Source: Bombardia bombarda (taxonomy: Eukaryota > Ascomycota > Sordariomycetes > Sordariales > Lasiosphaeriaceae). Taken from it: a stretch of 64,000 nucleotides of DNA. The notes under the pieces were generated by a model. That model had not been told where the DNA came from and did no database searches. It worked only from the letters and a program-made list of their open reading frames with translations. Shown here piece after piece: positions 1 to 9,246 of this stretch; the first letter of the stretch is position 1, and the number at the start of each line of letters is the position of its first letter. The stretch is taken from positions 682,001-746,000 of the forward strand of contig JAULSR010000001.1 of the NCBI GenBank assembly GCA_030512295.1, given 5' to 3'. The translations under genes and the position numbers were made by a program.

Positions 1-770
1 TTTGAAAGATGTTGCAGCAACTCGGACGAGCGCGGGTCGAGCTCCATGGTTGTGGTCTCGAGAAGGCTATGGTCGTGCTCGCTTATCTCCATCTCCGGGA
101 TCAGCTCTTGGCTCTCGTAGTCTTCCCAGTTGGTGAGAAATCCATTCAGACAGGCTGTGAAGACTGGGAAGAGCGGGTTGAAGAGGATGCTGCTTTGGTT
201 GTTGTAGAGGAAGATGCGGATTACGTTGCCGGCTTTGTGGTCGTACTCGGCAATGTGGATGGCGTTTGTGGTGTTGGTTTCGGGGTTGTAAGACCAGATT
301 ATGGAATAGTCGACGCAGTTGAGATAGAATCTGAGTGTTGGAGTGGTGCCTGGACTGGATGGGGTGTTGCAGTCCAATACGTGAAATCCAGGTGTGTCTG
401 TGTGGTACAGATAGAGCGCGTATTCGTCCAAGGAAAATGTCTTGAATGTGTCGAGGAAGAGACCGCGGTCGACTAGTAAGGCTCGTCGTCCGTCGCGGAG
501 AAAGCTGACCATTTTGAGAGATGAGACAGGGGAATCTCCCCTATTGCGGACTTCATTGATGACACGCTCATGTGCTATATCTGTGAGGCGTTCTGAAGTA
601 TGCTCACCCCAGTAAGATTTGGTTGCGGAGGAAGTGTACGAGCATGCCTGGAAAATCATGTGCAAGGGCACTGGCTCCTTAAACGACAGTATCGGTGGCC
701 AGCCTCCCGCGCCTTGATATTCTCTGTCCAAAGCAACTATTCGAGACGCACCTGCACGAATGAAGTCCAT
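1..770 (-). CDS. unrecognised protein, 3' end beyond the left edge
   Basis: The minus strand is open from the left edge to an ATG at 770, with at least 256 codons and no stop. It stays open further upstream to an ATG at 983, where a TGA lies about 40 nt beyond. I prefer 770 because the extra 71 codons include a hydrophobic stretch and read less like protein, but an upstream exon cannot be excluded. The product is rich in Leu, Asp and aromatic residues, has no signal peptide from the 770 start and shows no motif I recognise. The segment around 130-250 nt reads as a compact globular domain followed by an acidic tail. The C-terminus is missing because the window ends. No function is assigned. 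Confidence 0.6.
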   Translation of the reverse strand, partial: MDFIRAGASRIVALDREYQGAGGWPPILSFKEPVPLHMIFQACSYTSSATKSYWGEHTSERLTDIAHERVINEVRNRGDSPVSSLKMVSFLRDGRRALLVDRGLFLDTFKTFSLDEYALYLYHTDTPGFHVLDCNTPSSPGTTPTLRFYLNCVDYSIIWSYNPETNTTNAIHIAEYDHKAGNVIRIFLYNNQSSILFNPLFPVFTACLNGFLTNWEDYESQELIPEMEISEHDHSLLETTTMELDPRSSELLQHLS

Positions 771-983
771 CTTGGAGAAGCGAGGATTGGACAGGCCGTG
801 GGTATCAATATGAAGTAACAAGGAGATTAGTACCAAATTGTAGACTATGGAAGAAATCCTGGGACCGACATATCGAATTTGAGTACATCCTACGCCTTTT
901 ATGCCAACCGTAGACATGACACCGCATATAATGATGCTTCTGCTGGCGTACAGCATTTGGAGATAATTAGTCAACCTTGCCAT

Positions 984-1434
984 GCAGGTGTCCGGATGTG
1001 TAACATTGTACAGTTTGGCTCAAGTATACATGCCACTTAAACCCCATACAAGAGAACGTGAATTTGACATCGAGAGCCATTCAGAAGAAGTATAGACAGT
1101 ATGATGAACTGAGAGTTGACGCTTGATCGCTCAGATTTAGGGTAAAAACCTAAGAACTTTCGAAGCTGTATTTACAATCCATGCACCGGTGAGAGCCCCA
1201 GGCATTCCCAAGTCGGACAAAGTTTCACGAGGCAACCTCGGTGAAGCCTACATCTAAATTAGCTCCTGCATGTAATAGATTTTGGCCAATATCGCTACCT
1301 GAAATGCAGGTGCCACAATACGTTATTCAGAAAAAAGCTCATACCCCCGCGCCCCTTTTCCTGTGGAAGAATGCCTTTAGTTCAATTGACTACGTGTTGC
1401 GCCTACATGAGGCAGAGTAAGCTGAGATCATATC
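984..1434. other. intergenic, nothing recognised
   Basis: No convincing coding frame, RNA or repeat was seen between the left-edge gene and the 5S rRNA gene. It may hold the promoter or a first exon of the left-edge gene. Confidence 0.4.
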
Positions 1435-1553
1435 ACATACGGCCATAGATAGTGGAAAACTCGGCATCCCGTCCGCTCTGCCCTAGATAAGCCACTAATC
1501 GCCAGACTAGTAGTTGGGTCGGTGACGACCAGCGAATCCCTGGTGCTGTATGT
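1435..1553 (+). rRNA. 5S ribosomal RNA
   Basis: The 119-nt segment starts ACATACG and ends GTATGT, so the two ends pair as helix I. It contains the conserved blocks CCCGTCCGCTC, GATAAGCC, AGTAGTTGGGT and GTGACGACCAGCGAATCCC in the right order and spacing for fungal 5S rRNA. A T-rich run follows at once, as expected for RNA polymerase III termination. A lone 5S gene outside the rDNA array is normal in many filamentous ascomycetes. Helix pairing looks intact, so I regard it as functional. Confidence 0.95.
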
Positions 1554-1575
1554 CTTTTTGACTTTTTCTTTTCTC
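1554..1575 (+). terminator. Pol III T-run after 5S rRNA
   Basis: Two T-rich runs of five or more T directly follow the 5S 3' end and would act as the RNA polymerase III stop signal. Confidence 0.7.
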
Positions 1576-2117
1576 GCTCTTCTTGAAACAACAGCGATTG
1601 TCAGTCAAAAGAACAATGCTATCAAACTTGTGCCTCAACCCCTTGCTTAGGCCACTTTCGGCCAGCCCGTCAAGACAACTCCCGCCATCTCCTGACCCCG
1701 CCATTGTGTACGTGTTGCGTTGTTCAGTATGGCAGCACAGTGTACTGCAACAACATCAGGCGTGCTGATGGAATACTGAAGACTGGCGATATATACAAGT
1801 TCTACATCACCCTCAACGAGTGTGTTATAACCCGCTCGTCATCCCAAAATGCATTGCGTTGTGGTTTGTCTTTGGACGGGTTGAGACGAAAGTGCTGCTT
1901 ACGGAAATGCGCTCTTTACTACCGTGAGGCAACAAGACCAGACCTCATGTTACATCTGGGTTGAGCTTACGTGTCGGGTGGTAGATATGTCAAGTGGCAG
2001 ATCAAATCTCCGAATGCACTGCTCAGCAGCCAGCAACATTGTCCAGTGATCATTGTTGCCCATGCCTGCTGGCAAGATGACGTCGAGCAGAGCACAAACA
2101 AAGCCCATTGCTCTGCT
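1576..2117. other. intergenic, 5S gene to secreted-protein gene
   Basis: Short open frames overlap here on both strands, but none has a credible start, codon pattern or motif. The right part is the promoter of the secreted-protein gene. Confidence 0.4.
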
Positions 2118-2123
2118 ATAAAT
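2118..2123 (+). promoter_or_regulatory. TATA box of the small secreted protein gene
   Basis: A perfect TATAAA lies 119 bp before the ATG at 2237 on the same strand, a normal distance for a fungal gene with a short leader. Confidence 0.45.
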
Positions 2124-2236
2124 TGACGGTCGTGCCGATCTTGGCACTTTAGCTCAGGGGGTTATTCAACCCTTTCAAAAATACACTTTTGAAAGCGACA
2201 AATCTTCATTGGCACGTTTACCACTCAATCGCCATC

Positions 2237-2638
2237 ATGATCAGAGCCAGTACACTCCTCAAAGCCACAATAGCCTTCATCACGGCCCACCTCTCAAGTA
2301 CAGCCCTCGGGCTAGGTTGCTATCGATACGGAAAGACATGGCAACAGTTCGACAAGGCGGACGGAAACCCAGGGCTGGTGTCCATCTGCCAGGAGATATG
2401 CGCCGCATACACTTGGAAAGATTTCGAGCCTGGGGAGACTCGGGCGTATTGCCTCAACGCGGCCAACTATCAGCTCCGCGTCGACACAGTGATCCGGAAT
2501 CTCATCGCCGCCGAAGTTTCATGCACGCCTTTCTGCCTAAACGCCTGTCTGACTGAAGCATTTGGTTGCTCGCACGGCAGCGAGCAAAATCACAACAACT
2601 TTTACTTTCGGCTTGACCCCAACGGCGGAGCTTGCTAG
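2237..2638 (+). CDS. small secreted Cys-rich protein
   Basis: The product is 133 residues and intronless. I chose the ATG at 2237 because it opens directly onto a signal peptide of about 25 residues (hydrophobic core ending near Thr-Ala-Leu-Gly), has an A at -3, and lies downstream of a TATA box; the frame is open 16 codons further up. The mature part begins GLGCYRYGKTW and carries nine cysteines, among them ICQEIC and CTPFCLNAC, ending with a C-terminal Cys. Such small, Cys-rich extracellular proteins are typical of fungal secretomes and include effector candidates. The odd cysteine count means at least one would be unpaired or used for a dimer. The family was not recognised, so extracellular location is the only firm inference. 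Confidence 0.75.
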   Translation: MIRASTLLKATIAFITAHLSSTALGLGCYRYGKTWQQFDKADGNPGLVSICQEICAAYTWKDFEPGETRAYCLNAANYQLRVDTVIRNLIAAEVSCTPFCLNACLTEAFGCSHGSEQNHNNFYFRLDPNGGAC

Positions 2639-4302
2639 TTAATATTGAAGGTGCAGGAAGACGTGTTGGTCATTGCATGTTGATTTGGGATCCTGGGGAG
2701 TGAAAGGGTATTGACTGTGGTACGAGAGAGATAATGTTGTCTTTTCAGTCATTTCAACTAGTTCTAGGTACTTAGGTGCGCAAGGGAGGTAAATACAACC
2801 AAAGAACTCTGGTTGTGGGCAATAAGCGATATATTTCGAAATTTCGGTTTATTCTCCGCTGAACACGTATAATGTGAAAAGCCGCTGCTTATTACTAATC
2901 TGCTGGTGTAGTTCAGCGGTATGTAATACTTTAGCTGTTGTTTAACGGTATGGCGATAGCTCCTTTCTTCCAAACAATATCACTTACAATAGTTTAAGAG
3001 CTCCTCCTTCTTCATAAACCATTACCATACCGTGACCTTGATGGTTGAACTTCTAATCACTCGCAATCTCTCAACCACTCGTCAATTTCTCAACCTCTAG
3101 GCCTAGGAGGAGGTTCATCAGTTTTATGTATTACAACCAGAGATCTTTAGTTATATTTGTCCCTTTGCGCACCATAGTACTGTTAATTAATGATATAAAC
3201 TTATAGTTACGGGCTGGCAGGACTAGATTAAAGAATGCATGAAGCCACGGTCAGAACCAAACATATGATACGGCCGTGATATACTTGAAAAAAAGTGCTT
3301 GATCTCATACTTTTTTAATGTTGATATGTCAGCGTTCAACTAGAACTAGAAGTCTAGACCTTGTCATTAATGTCCAATTGAATTTCTTAATACTTAGGTG
3401 CTTCACCTAAGAGCACCTCAGGTTCGGCATATGTGCTACCCTCACTACTTCCCACTGGCGAACCTGAATCCTATGCCGCTATTCAAAACCAATATGCCTG
3501 ACTTGGTTCTACTCCATGGACTCATCCAATGCAACAGCTCGCCTAGCAGCGTCCAGGTAAGACCCATGAGAAACTATCTTCGCCTGGAAGCATCCCGACC
3601 ACAAACCCACATGGTGGCCGTACCTACAACTTCCTCATGCCTTTCCGACAAACCCTATCACCGGCCTCCCTCGTTATTGCAAGCAACACATTTCGGGATA
3701 AAATTAGACGGGTTACGTTCAATTTGTTTGGTGATGGCCTAATATTTAACTACGAGTGGGAGTAGTGCTGGAAACGCTGCCGCAGTGGCATCGTACAGGT
3801 GGCTTGATCTGTCTCTGGGGCTGACAGATGGTGCTGACAAGAGTCGGTCGTCGTTGGATACGGCGAGTTGTGAGGGGACATGCCATATAGCCCATGGGTG
3901 CTCCCGCTGCTGCGGTAGCCTTGAGGTAGGTTGGCTGCGCCGGAAAGGGCTCCTCGAGGGCGTAAGCTGGCTGGGCGAAGTGGTAGGGACGGGGCACAGT
4001 TCGTTGTTGTAAGTGTGAAATACGTCTCTATGCGTACAGACAGGGCATACACAGTTCAAAATAATTGCTGAGGGGATTTGGTCTTGATAGTAAACACGTC
4101 TCATGCTGATAATGAATTTGTTGAAGCTGGTTCCGACAACGTCTTGTACTGCTGGTGAATACGTCTAATTTTGATGTCGAACACGTTGGCATTGTAGTAA
4201 ATCATCAAGACTAAGCTTCATTCACTCGAGAGTCCACCGTCACGTAAACATCCTCGGCCACAGTGTCTGCCCCAGTCAGTCACTAGAACTAAGGGTTAGG
4301 GA
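2639..4302. other. AT-rich intergenic stretch, possibly decayed sequence
   Basis: Much of 2700-3400 is AT-rich with many stops in all frames. Open frames at 3398-3742 (+) and 3739-4104 (-, three overlapping frames) have no clear start context or motif. One minus frame ends in a readable Pro/Ala/Tyr-rich tail near 3750-4000, which may be the relic of a lost gene. Nothing here can be annotated with confidence. Confidence 0.35.
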
Positions 4303-4416
4303 ACCATCCTCGCTACTGGTGTTAACGGCTGCATCACCGCCGTGGCTGTCGAGGCCTTCCTCAAGGCCGATAGTCTAAACCGCTTCAGTTGGTCTGACTC
4401 TGGCTATCGAGTACTT
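4303..4416 (+). pseudogene. 5' fragment of an NAD(P)-dependent epimerase/reductase
   Basis: In one plus frame from about 4303 the translation reads TILATGVNGCITAVAVEAFL. This matches the N-terminal Rossmann strand and glycine loop of extended SDRs of the dihydroflavonol-reductase or aldehyde-reductase type, whose usual form is (V/I)L(V/A)TG(A/V)NG(Y/F)IA. After Lys-Ala the match stops. The residues that should follow (glycine-tyrosine and an Arg-containing strand) are absent, and no further reductase sequence appears before the HET gene at 4658. There is no in-frame ATG close by. It is best seen as the truncated remnant of a lost gene. Two TTAGGG-type units directly precede it. Confidence 0.5.
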
Positions 4417-4657
4417 ACTTGCCCCTTTTTATGTCAGAGCTGGAGCTTAGTTTGTCGTTACATCATGGTCATACCTCGTGGCTATAGACCAGTTACAATA
4501 GGTCTAGTCTAGTGGATTAAACGGTCTTGGCGGGTGGTGCGGCTGAGGTTTCCCCTCTCTTTATATCCTGCAAACATCATTCTCTTGAATCATCACTTCA
4601 TTGAACTTTGTGCTCATCTCTACTCTCAGGTTCATTTGAATCAACTCATCTCACAAT
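4417..4657 (+). promoter_or_regulatory. promoter and leader of the HET-domain gene
   Basis: The stretch holds a CT-rich leader (TCTCTTTATATCC, TCATCTCTACTCTC) directly before the ATG at 4658, as is common in front of fungal start codons. No specific operator was recognised. Confidence 0.35.
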
Positions 4658-6603
4658 ATGTCGGCTTATAGTTATGCGTCGCTGGACCAAGAATATCAGA
4701 TCCGCCTCCTCAAGCTTGAACCAGGCGAGGCTGCCGACCCTATCCAATGCTCCCTTGTCCCAATCTCTCTCCTGAACGCCATCGACTATGAGAGTCTCTC
4801 GTACTGCTGGGGCGACCCGGCAGCAACCAACACCATATCCTGCCACGACGGCCGCCAGTACGGAACACTGGGAATCGCAGCCCACCTCCACGCGGCTCTC
4901 GTCGGGCTTCGTCATAAAGACAAGCCTCGAACGCTCTGGATCGACGCCATCTGCATTAACCAACATGACATGGCCGAGAAGGCGATTCAAATAGGCCTCA
5001 TGTCACGCATCTACTCGCAGGCCATGCGTGTCGTCGTCTGGCTGGACGAGGCCGGTGCCGATATCAGCAACCTCGACCGCTTCATCGACAAGGCCCTGGA
5101 GCTGACGCCAGATTCCACCTTTGACAATGACGTTATCAAGACAACATCCGAGACCCTCCTTAGCTCCGCCATGGAGCTTGAAAAGGAGGGAAAGTTAAGC
5201 TGGCGGCACATTAATTGGACACGCCTGCATAATCTCCTTGCGCGCCACTGGTTCGAGCGCAAATGGGTCATCCAAGAGGTCGCTTTTGCACGGGATGCCG
5301 TCGTCATGTGCGGCGGCCTCGAGCTATCCTGGCCCAAAATCGCAGACCTGACCTTCCGTGTCAGCCAGTACCAGGTCATCGGCAGCGGTAGCCGTACACC
5401 TACCGTCTCCCTCGCCGAGAGCCAGGACCGCGTCGACAGGATCTACAACGCCATGGTCATGCTCATGATCAAGACCTTCATGGGGCAAGCCACCGTGCTC
5501 GACTGCGTCCTCGCCAGCAAGAAGTTCAAGTGCACCTCCCCGCACGACCACGTCTACGCCCTCCTCTCCCTCGCCAACGCCGAATCAGCAGCCTCCATTA
5601 AAGTCGATTACACATCCAAAATCCAAGACGTCTTCACGGACTTCGCCATCTCCTGCCTTATATCCGACCGCAGCCTGGCTGTCCTCTCCATCCCATCAAG
5701 CGGCGCCTGTCGCCCCTTCCATCTCATCGCCGCTGGAGACGCTGCCTCCTCCGACCAGCCACCACTGCCTGACCCCTTGCCCGGCCTCCCCTCCTGGGTC
5801 CCCGACCTCACCGCGCTCTCAGCCGAGGCTCTCGCGAGCTACAGCATTCTCCCGCGCCAGTTCTTCGCCGGCGGCTACACTCCCCCCTCGGTCACCGTCC
5901 ACCCCTGCCGCACCCGCCTTACTCTTCACAAGAGCATCCTCATCGACACCGTCGGGCCTCTTGCCCCCTGGCTCGCCGGTCCAGAGGCCGTCGCCCTCTC
6001 TACCGACAGCAAAGATGACGCCCCTTTTGATGGCATGGACGAGACCGAGAGCAGTAACCTGCGAAAGGGGATGGCGTGGGTGCAGAAGTGCTTGTCGTTG
6101 GCAGGTATTGCCGATCTCTCTGCGGCGTCCGTCCAGGAGGGGAGAGACTTTTGCCGGACGCTCATGTGTGATCTGACGGGCATGAGGGACAGACTGAAGG
6201 ATGACGTGGTCGATGCGTTTAGAAGACAGACGGAGCTGTCGCTGAAGGTGGTGGAGAGGAAAATTGGCGCGAGCTGGAGCGTGTATGAGGATGCCGGGTT
6301 GGCGAAATATGCGGCGCAGTTTCAGAGTAGCTTGATACAGGCGGGGTATAGGCGGTTTTGCGTTACTGAGGGAGATGGGAGCGGTGAGAAGGGGGGAGGA
6401 GGATGGCGCAGGTGCCGAGGAATGCGGAAGAGGGCGATCGGGTTGTGGTGTTTAGCGGGGCTGAGGTGCTGCATGTTATTAGAGAGAGGAAAGACGAGAA
6501 GGGGGTGTTTGAGCTGATTGGGGAGGCGTATGTGCATGGGTTGATGGATGAGGAGGTGTTGAAGTTGGAAGGGGTGGAGAAGGTGGATGTTGTTTTGGTG
6601 TGA
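4658..6603 (+). CDS. HET-domain protein, frame broken near the C-terminus
   Basis: The uninterrupted frame from the ATG runs 619 codons to 6517. HET domain signatures are clear: YESLSYCWGDP (residues 44-54), RTLWIDAICINQ (91-102) and RIYSQAMRVVVWLDE (117-131). HET proteins act in fungal heterokaryon incompatibility, where activation leads to death of mixed cells; many also have unrelated or unknown roles. The last about 40 residues of the annotated frame are Gly/Arg/Cys-rich and unlike the family. The adjacent frame from about 6403 to the stop at 6601-6603 instead reads VPRNAEEGDRVVVF then LIGEAYVHGLMDEEV, the usual C-terminal block of such proteins. The change equals one missing base and coincides with a run of six G at 6391-6396, so it is either a real frameshift or an assembly error. 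No intron of normal length bridges it. Confidence 0.85.
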
Positions 6604-7110
6604 AAGCAGTGGAGCGGACAGTTCAAACTTTAAAGAGACAAAATAAGTCTTGGCAATAACCCACCTGCGAAGCGTTCTCGCATGGCTCGCACCTTCCGTC
6701 GTTCGAAATCTGTGCTATAAGTATTATCAATCGACCCGCTGTTAATGGAGCTTATTTTCTTCATCTTAAATTTCCGGGTGGGGGGGGGGGGGGGGGCTCG
6801 TCTCATAACAAATCTGCCGGCACAGGTACAGTGGCCTAATAATGGACTTTGCTAGGTGAGAGTTCTATCTTCTGCACAATGGACTATGGCAGCTTTTGAC
6901 GGCGTATATGCAACCAAACACAGACTTATTGCTCCATGCTATATGTGTACGCATATCAATCATCTGGTAAAGAAATAAGATGTTGTGATAAAGCATTAAA
7001 AATTGGTTGAAAAAGCATCGCAGTGCTATTCACTGTCCCTATGGCAGTTCTAAGTCAGCGCAATTCGAGCAAGAAGACAACGCCTGCCACTAACAGCTGA
7101 GACACATACG
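6604..7110. other. intergenic between converging genes
   Basis: The HET gene and the kinase-like gene converge on this stretch, so it holds two 3' ends. It contains a long poly-G run and AT-rich sequence but no gene. Confidence 0.5.
6780..6796. repeat. 17-base poly-G run
   Basis: Seventeen uninterrupted G follow GGGT. Such runs are prone to length change and to sequencing error. Confidence 0.95.
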
Positions 7111-9246
7111 TCAGCCGCCTATACCATGCCTCGCCTGCGATTCAAGCCGCAAAAGGTCTCCCCGAACATTCGCCAGCGTAGGCCGCGTGTTGATCTTGCC
7201 CAGCAACCCGCGACCACTACCGCTGGGGGCAGCGTCCAGCACCTCTTGCAAAAATGCTCGGGCCTGATTCACCTCATTGGCCCACCACTCCTTTGCAACT
7301 GCTCTGGTTTCCTCCTCCGTGACTTCCCAAACTTTGTTTTTGGAATCTAAATGAGCACCACCTGCTGGGACCAATCTACTTCCTCGTACGACCACACCCC
7401 GGCGCCTGCCCTCCCACTCAGGCGCACCTGCCGTACAAGAACGTACAAGCTCGCGTATCTCGGCAGGCGCAATCCTGAACTCCGGAAATACTGCTGGCGT
7501 CTTCGCTACCGACACAGAATTCGCGGAATCCGGGACATTATCCTGGAGCAACTCCTGATCAATGCCGCACCTAATAAGCGCCTCACCCTCAAAGATGCAC
7601 CAGATCAGCTTGCCCAACATGAAGACCTGCGCATTGTCCAACATGTCGTCTCCTCTCTCGCCGTCACTATTCTCCCTCATCTTCCGCCGCCCCTCTAGTA
7701 GCGCTTTCCACGGGCCACTAAAGCCGCCGTCCAGGTTCTGATAGCGGTCGTTCTGACTCCCTGGCGTCCACCCGGGCATATACTCGCCCAGCTTCTGCGC
7801 AATCTCGTCTCTCAAGTCGGCGTATTCTTCCCCTAGCCCACCCGCCAAAATCTCTAGGTACTCGACGTAGACCACCTCGGGCGGGCTCCACGAGAACCAG
7901 CCGCCTCGCTGCTCCAGGTCTAGCAGCACAGCATCCAGCTCCACCCGAGCAGCGCTAGACTTGTCATCCACGACAGACCGAGCTCGCAGCACCACGTTGT
8001 CCGGCTTCAGATCGGGATAGAAGCCGATCGGACTGGCACTGTTTATGTGCACAAGAGCGTCGGCGACCTGTCTTGACCATCGGAACCTCTCCTGGAGCGT
8101 GACAGCCGGAGCAGCCCCTTCAGATGCATCCAGAAAGCGCTGTTTTAGCGACCCGAGCGGGAGATACTCGATAACAAATCCACAAACACCATGCCGGCCG
8201 CCGAACCGACCCTTTTTAGTCACGACGTACGCCGGGCGGGGAATGACGTTTGGGTGCGTAGGCAGCGTAAGCAGCATCTTGAGCTCGTTGTACATGTAGC
8301 GCAAGTCGCGGGTGAGTGATTTGAAGACCCACTCCTTTTCGTCGTCGTCCCCGTTGCTGACCTGAACCACTGTAATTGCCTCATGCAGCTGCCGCCGAAA
8401 TTTCAGTTGCGACAAGTCCAGCACAGGCGGCCAGCCGCCTTGGCCATCTTCAGGTAGATGCCACATCTCTTGCAGCTTGTCCACGCTCAACATAGACTGC
8501 TCGACATCATAGTTGGGACATAGAAATATCTCCATCTCGGCAACATCAGCAGCCATGTTGGCCACAATTACCTGCGAACCAAAAGGCAAGCTGCGATACT
8601 CGCGCTCCACATCATAGCCTGCCAGTAACATCATTGCTGACCACGCCTCTAAGGCGCGCACCAGGTGCCGGCAGATGGCGAGCTCAGAGATCCGACTTCC
8701 GCTTTTCTTCTTGGCGAAGATGACAGCCTCCGGGTTGAGCCACTCCCGCAGCTGCGGTGGATACTCTTCCAGCGGAGGAACATAGACATCGATGCGAAGC
8801 GGGGCTCCGTCAAGGGCGAAGACAGGCACAGCAAAGAAGCGTCGGGCGTCAACATCGGCCCCATCTAGCCGCCACTGGGACTGCTGCCGCCGCTGCTGCG
8901 TGAGCAGCGTCATCTGGCGGGGCGTTAAGCTATCGATGCGGCTCTGCGGGTTGACGGGGCTTGTCCCCCATTCGCCATCACCAACCACGGTAGTGGTAAT
9001 CGTAGCGGCGGGTGCTGCTACTGTCGGCTCCTCGCTTCTGCTGCTGCTGCTGTTTGTGATGGGACCTGCTAGCTGGTGCTGACGCTGCTGCTCTTGCTCG
9101 TGCTCGTGCTGCTCCCGTTGCACAGCATCACTAGCACCACCAGCACCAGTCCCCACCACACAGCTGCTGGTGCTGAATGCGGCAAGAGGGCTGAGGATGT
9201 CAATAAAGACATCGATATTGCTTGCTAGCTCCATTGGCGTCGGCAA
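7111..9246 (-). CDS. protein kinase-like protein with altered catalytic motifs
   Basis: One exon, 711 residues. Residues 1-130 are Gln/Ser/Thr-rich and look disordered. From about residue 285 a protein-kinase fold can be read: a candidate ATP-binding Lys in EWVFK (309), the alpha-C Glu in YNELKML (321), the hinge-like FVIEYLPLGSL (357-367), and a catalytic loop YPDLKPDNVVL (410-420) holding the catalytic Asp, Lys and Asn. The HRD His-Arg pair is replaced by Tyr-Pro, the DFG motif is LLDLE (Asp 443), and APE appears as SPPEV. No glycine-rich loop is obvious. The pattern fits a divergent fungal kinase or pseudokinase. The gene converges with the HET gene. Activity is uncertain because Asp, Lys and Asn are kept but the surrounding motifs are not. 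Confidence 0.75.
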   Translation of the reverse strand: MPTPMELASNIDVFIDILSPLAAFSTSSCVVGTGAGGASDAVQREQHEHEQEQQRQHQLAGPITNSSSSRSEEPTVAAPAATITTTVVGDGEWGTSPVNPQSRIDSLTPRQMTLLTQQRRQQSQWRLDGADVDARRFFAVPVFALDGAPLRIDVYVPPLEEYPPQLREWLNPEAVIFAKKKSGSRISELAICRHLVRALEAWSAMMLLAGYDVEREYRSLPFGSQVIVANMAADVAEMEIFLCPNYDVEQSMLSVDKLQEMWHLPEDGQGGWPPVLDLSQLKFRRQLHEAITVVQVSNGDDDEKEWVFKSLTRDLRYMYNELKMLLTLPTHPNVIPRPAYVVTKKGRFGGRHGVCGFVIEYLPLGSLKQRFLDASEGAAPAVTLQERFRWSRQVADALVHINSASPIGFYPDLKPDNVVLRARSVVDDKSSAARVELDAVLLDLEQRGGWFSWSPPEVVYVEYLEILAGGLGEEYADLRDEIAQKLGEYMPGWTPGSQNDRYQNLDGGFSGPWKALLEGRRKMRENSDGERGDDMLDNAQVFMLGKLIWCIFEGEALIRCGIDQELLQDNVPDSANSVSVAKTPAVFPEFRIAPAEIRELVRSCTAGAPEWEGRRRGVVVRGSRLVPAGGAHLDSKNKVWEVTEEETRAVAKEWWANEVNQARAFLQEVLDAAPSGSGRGLLGKINTRPTLANVRGDLLRLESQARHGIGG

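Noticed and set aside
3739..4104. Three overlapping minus frames of 80 to 120 codons
   Set aside because: All three are open at once, which suggests low stop density rather than coding; no motif or signal peptide is seen.
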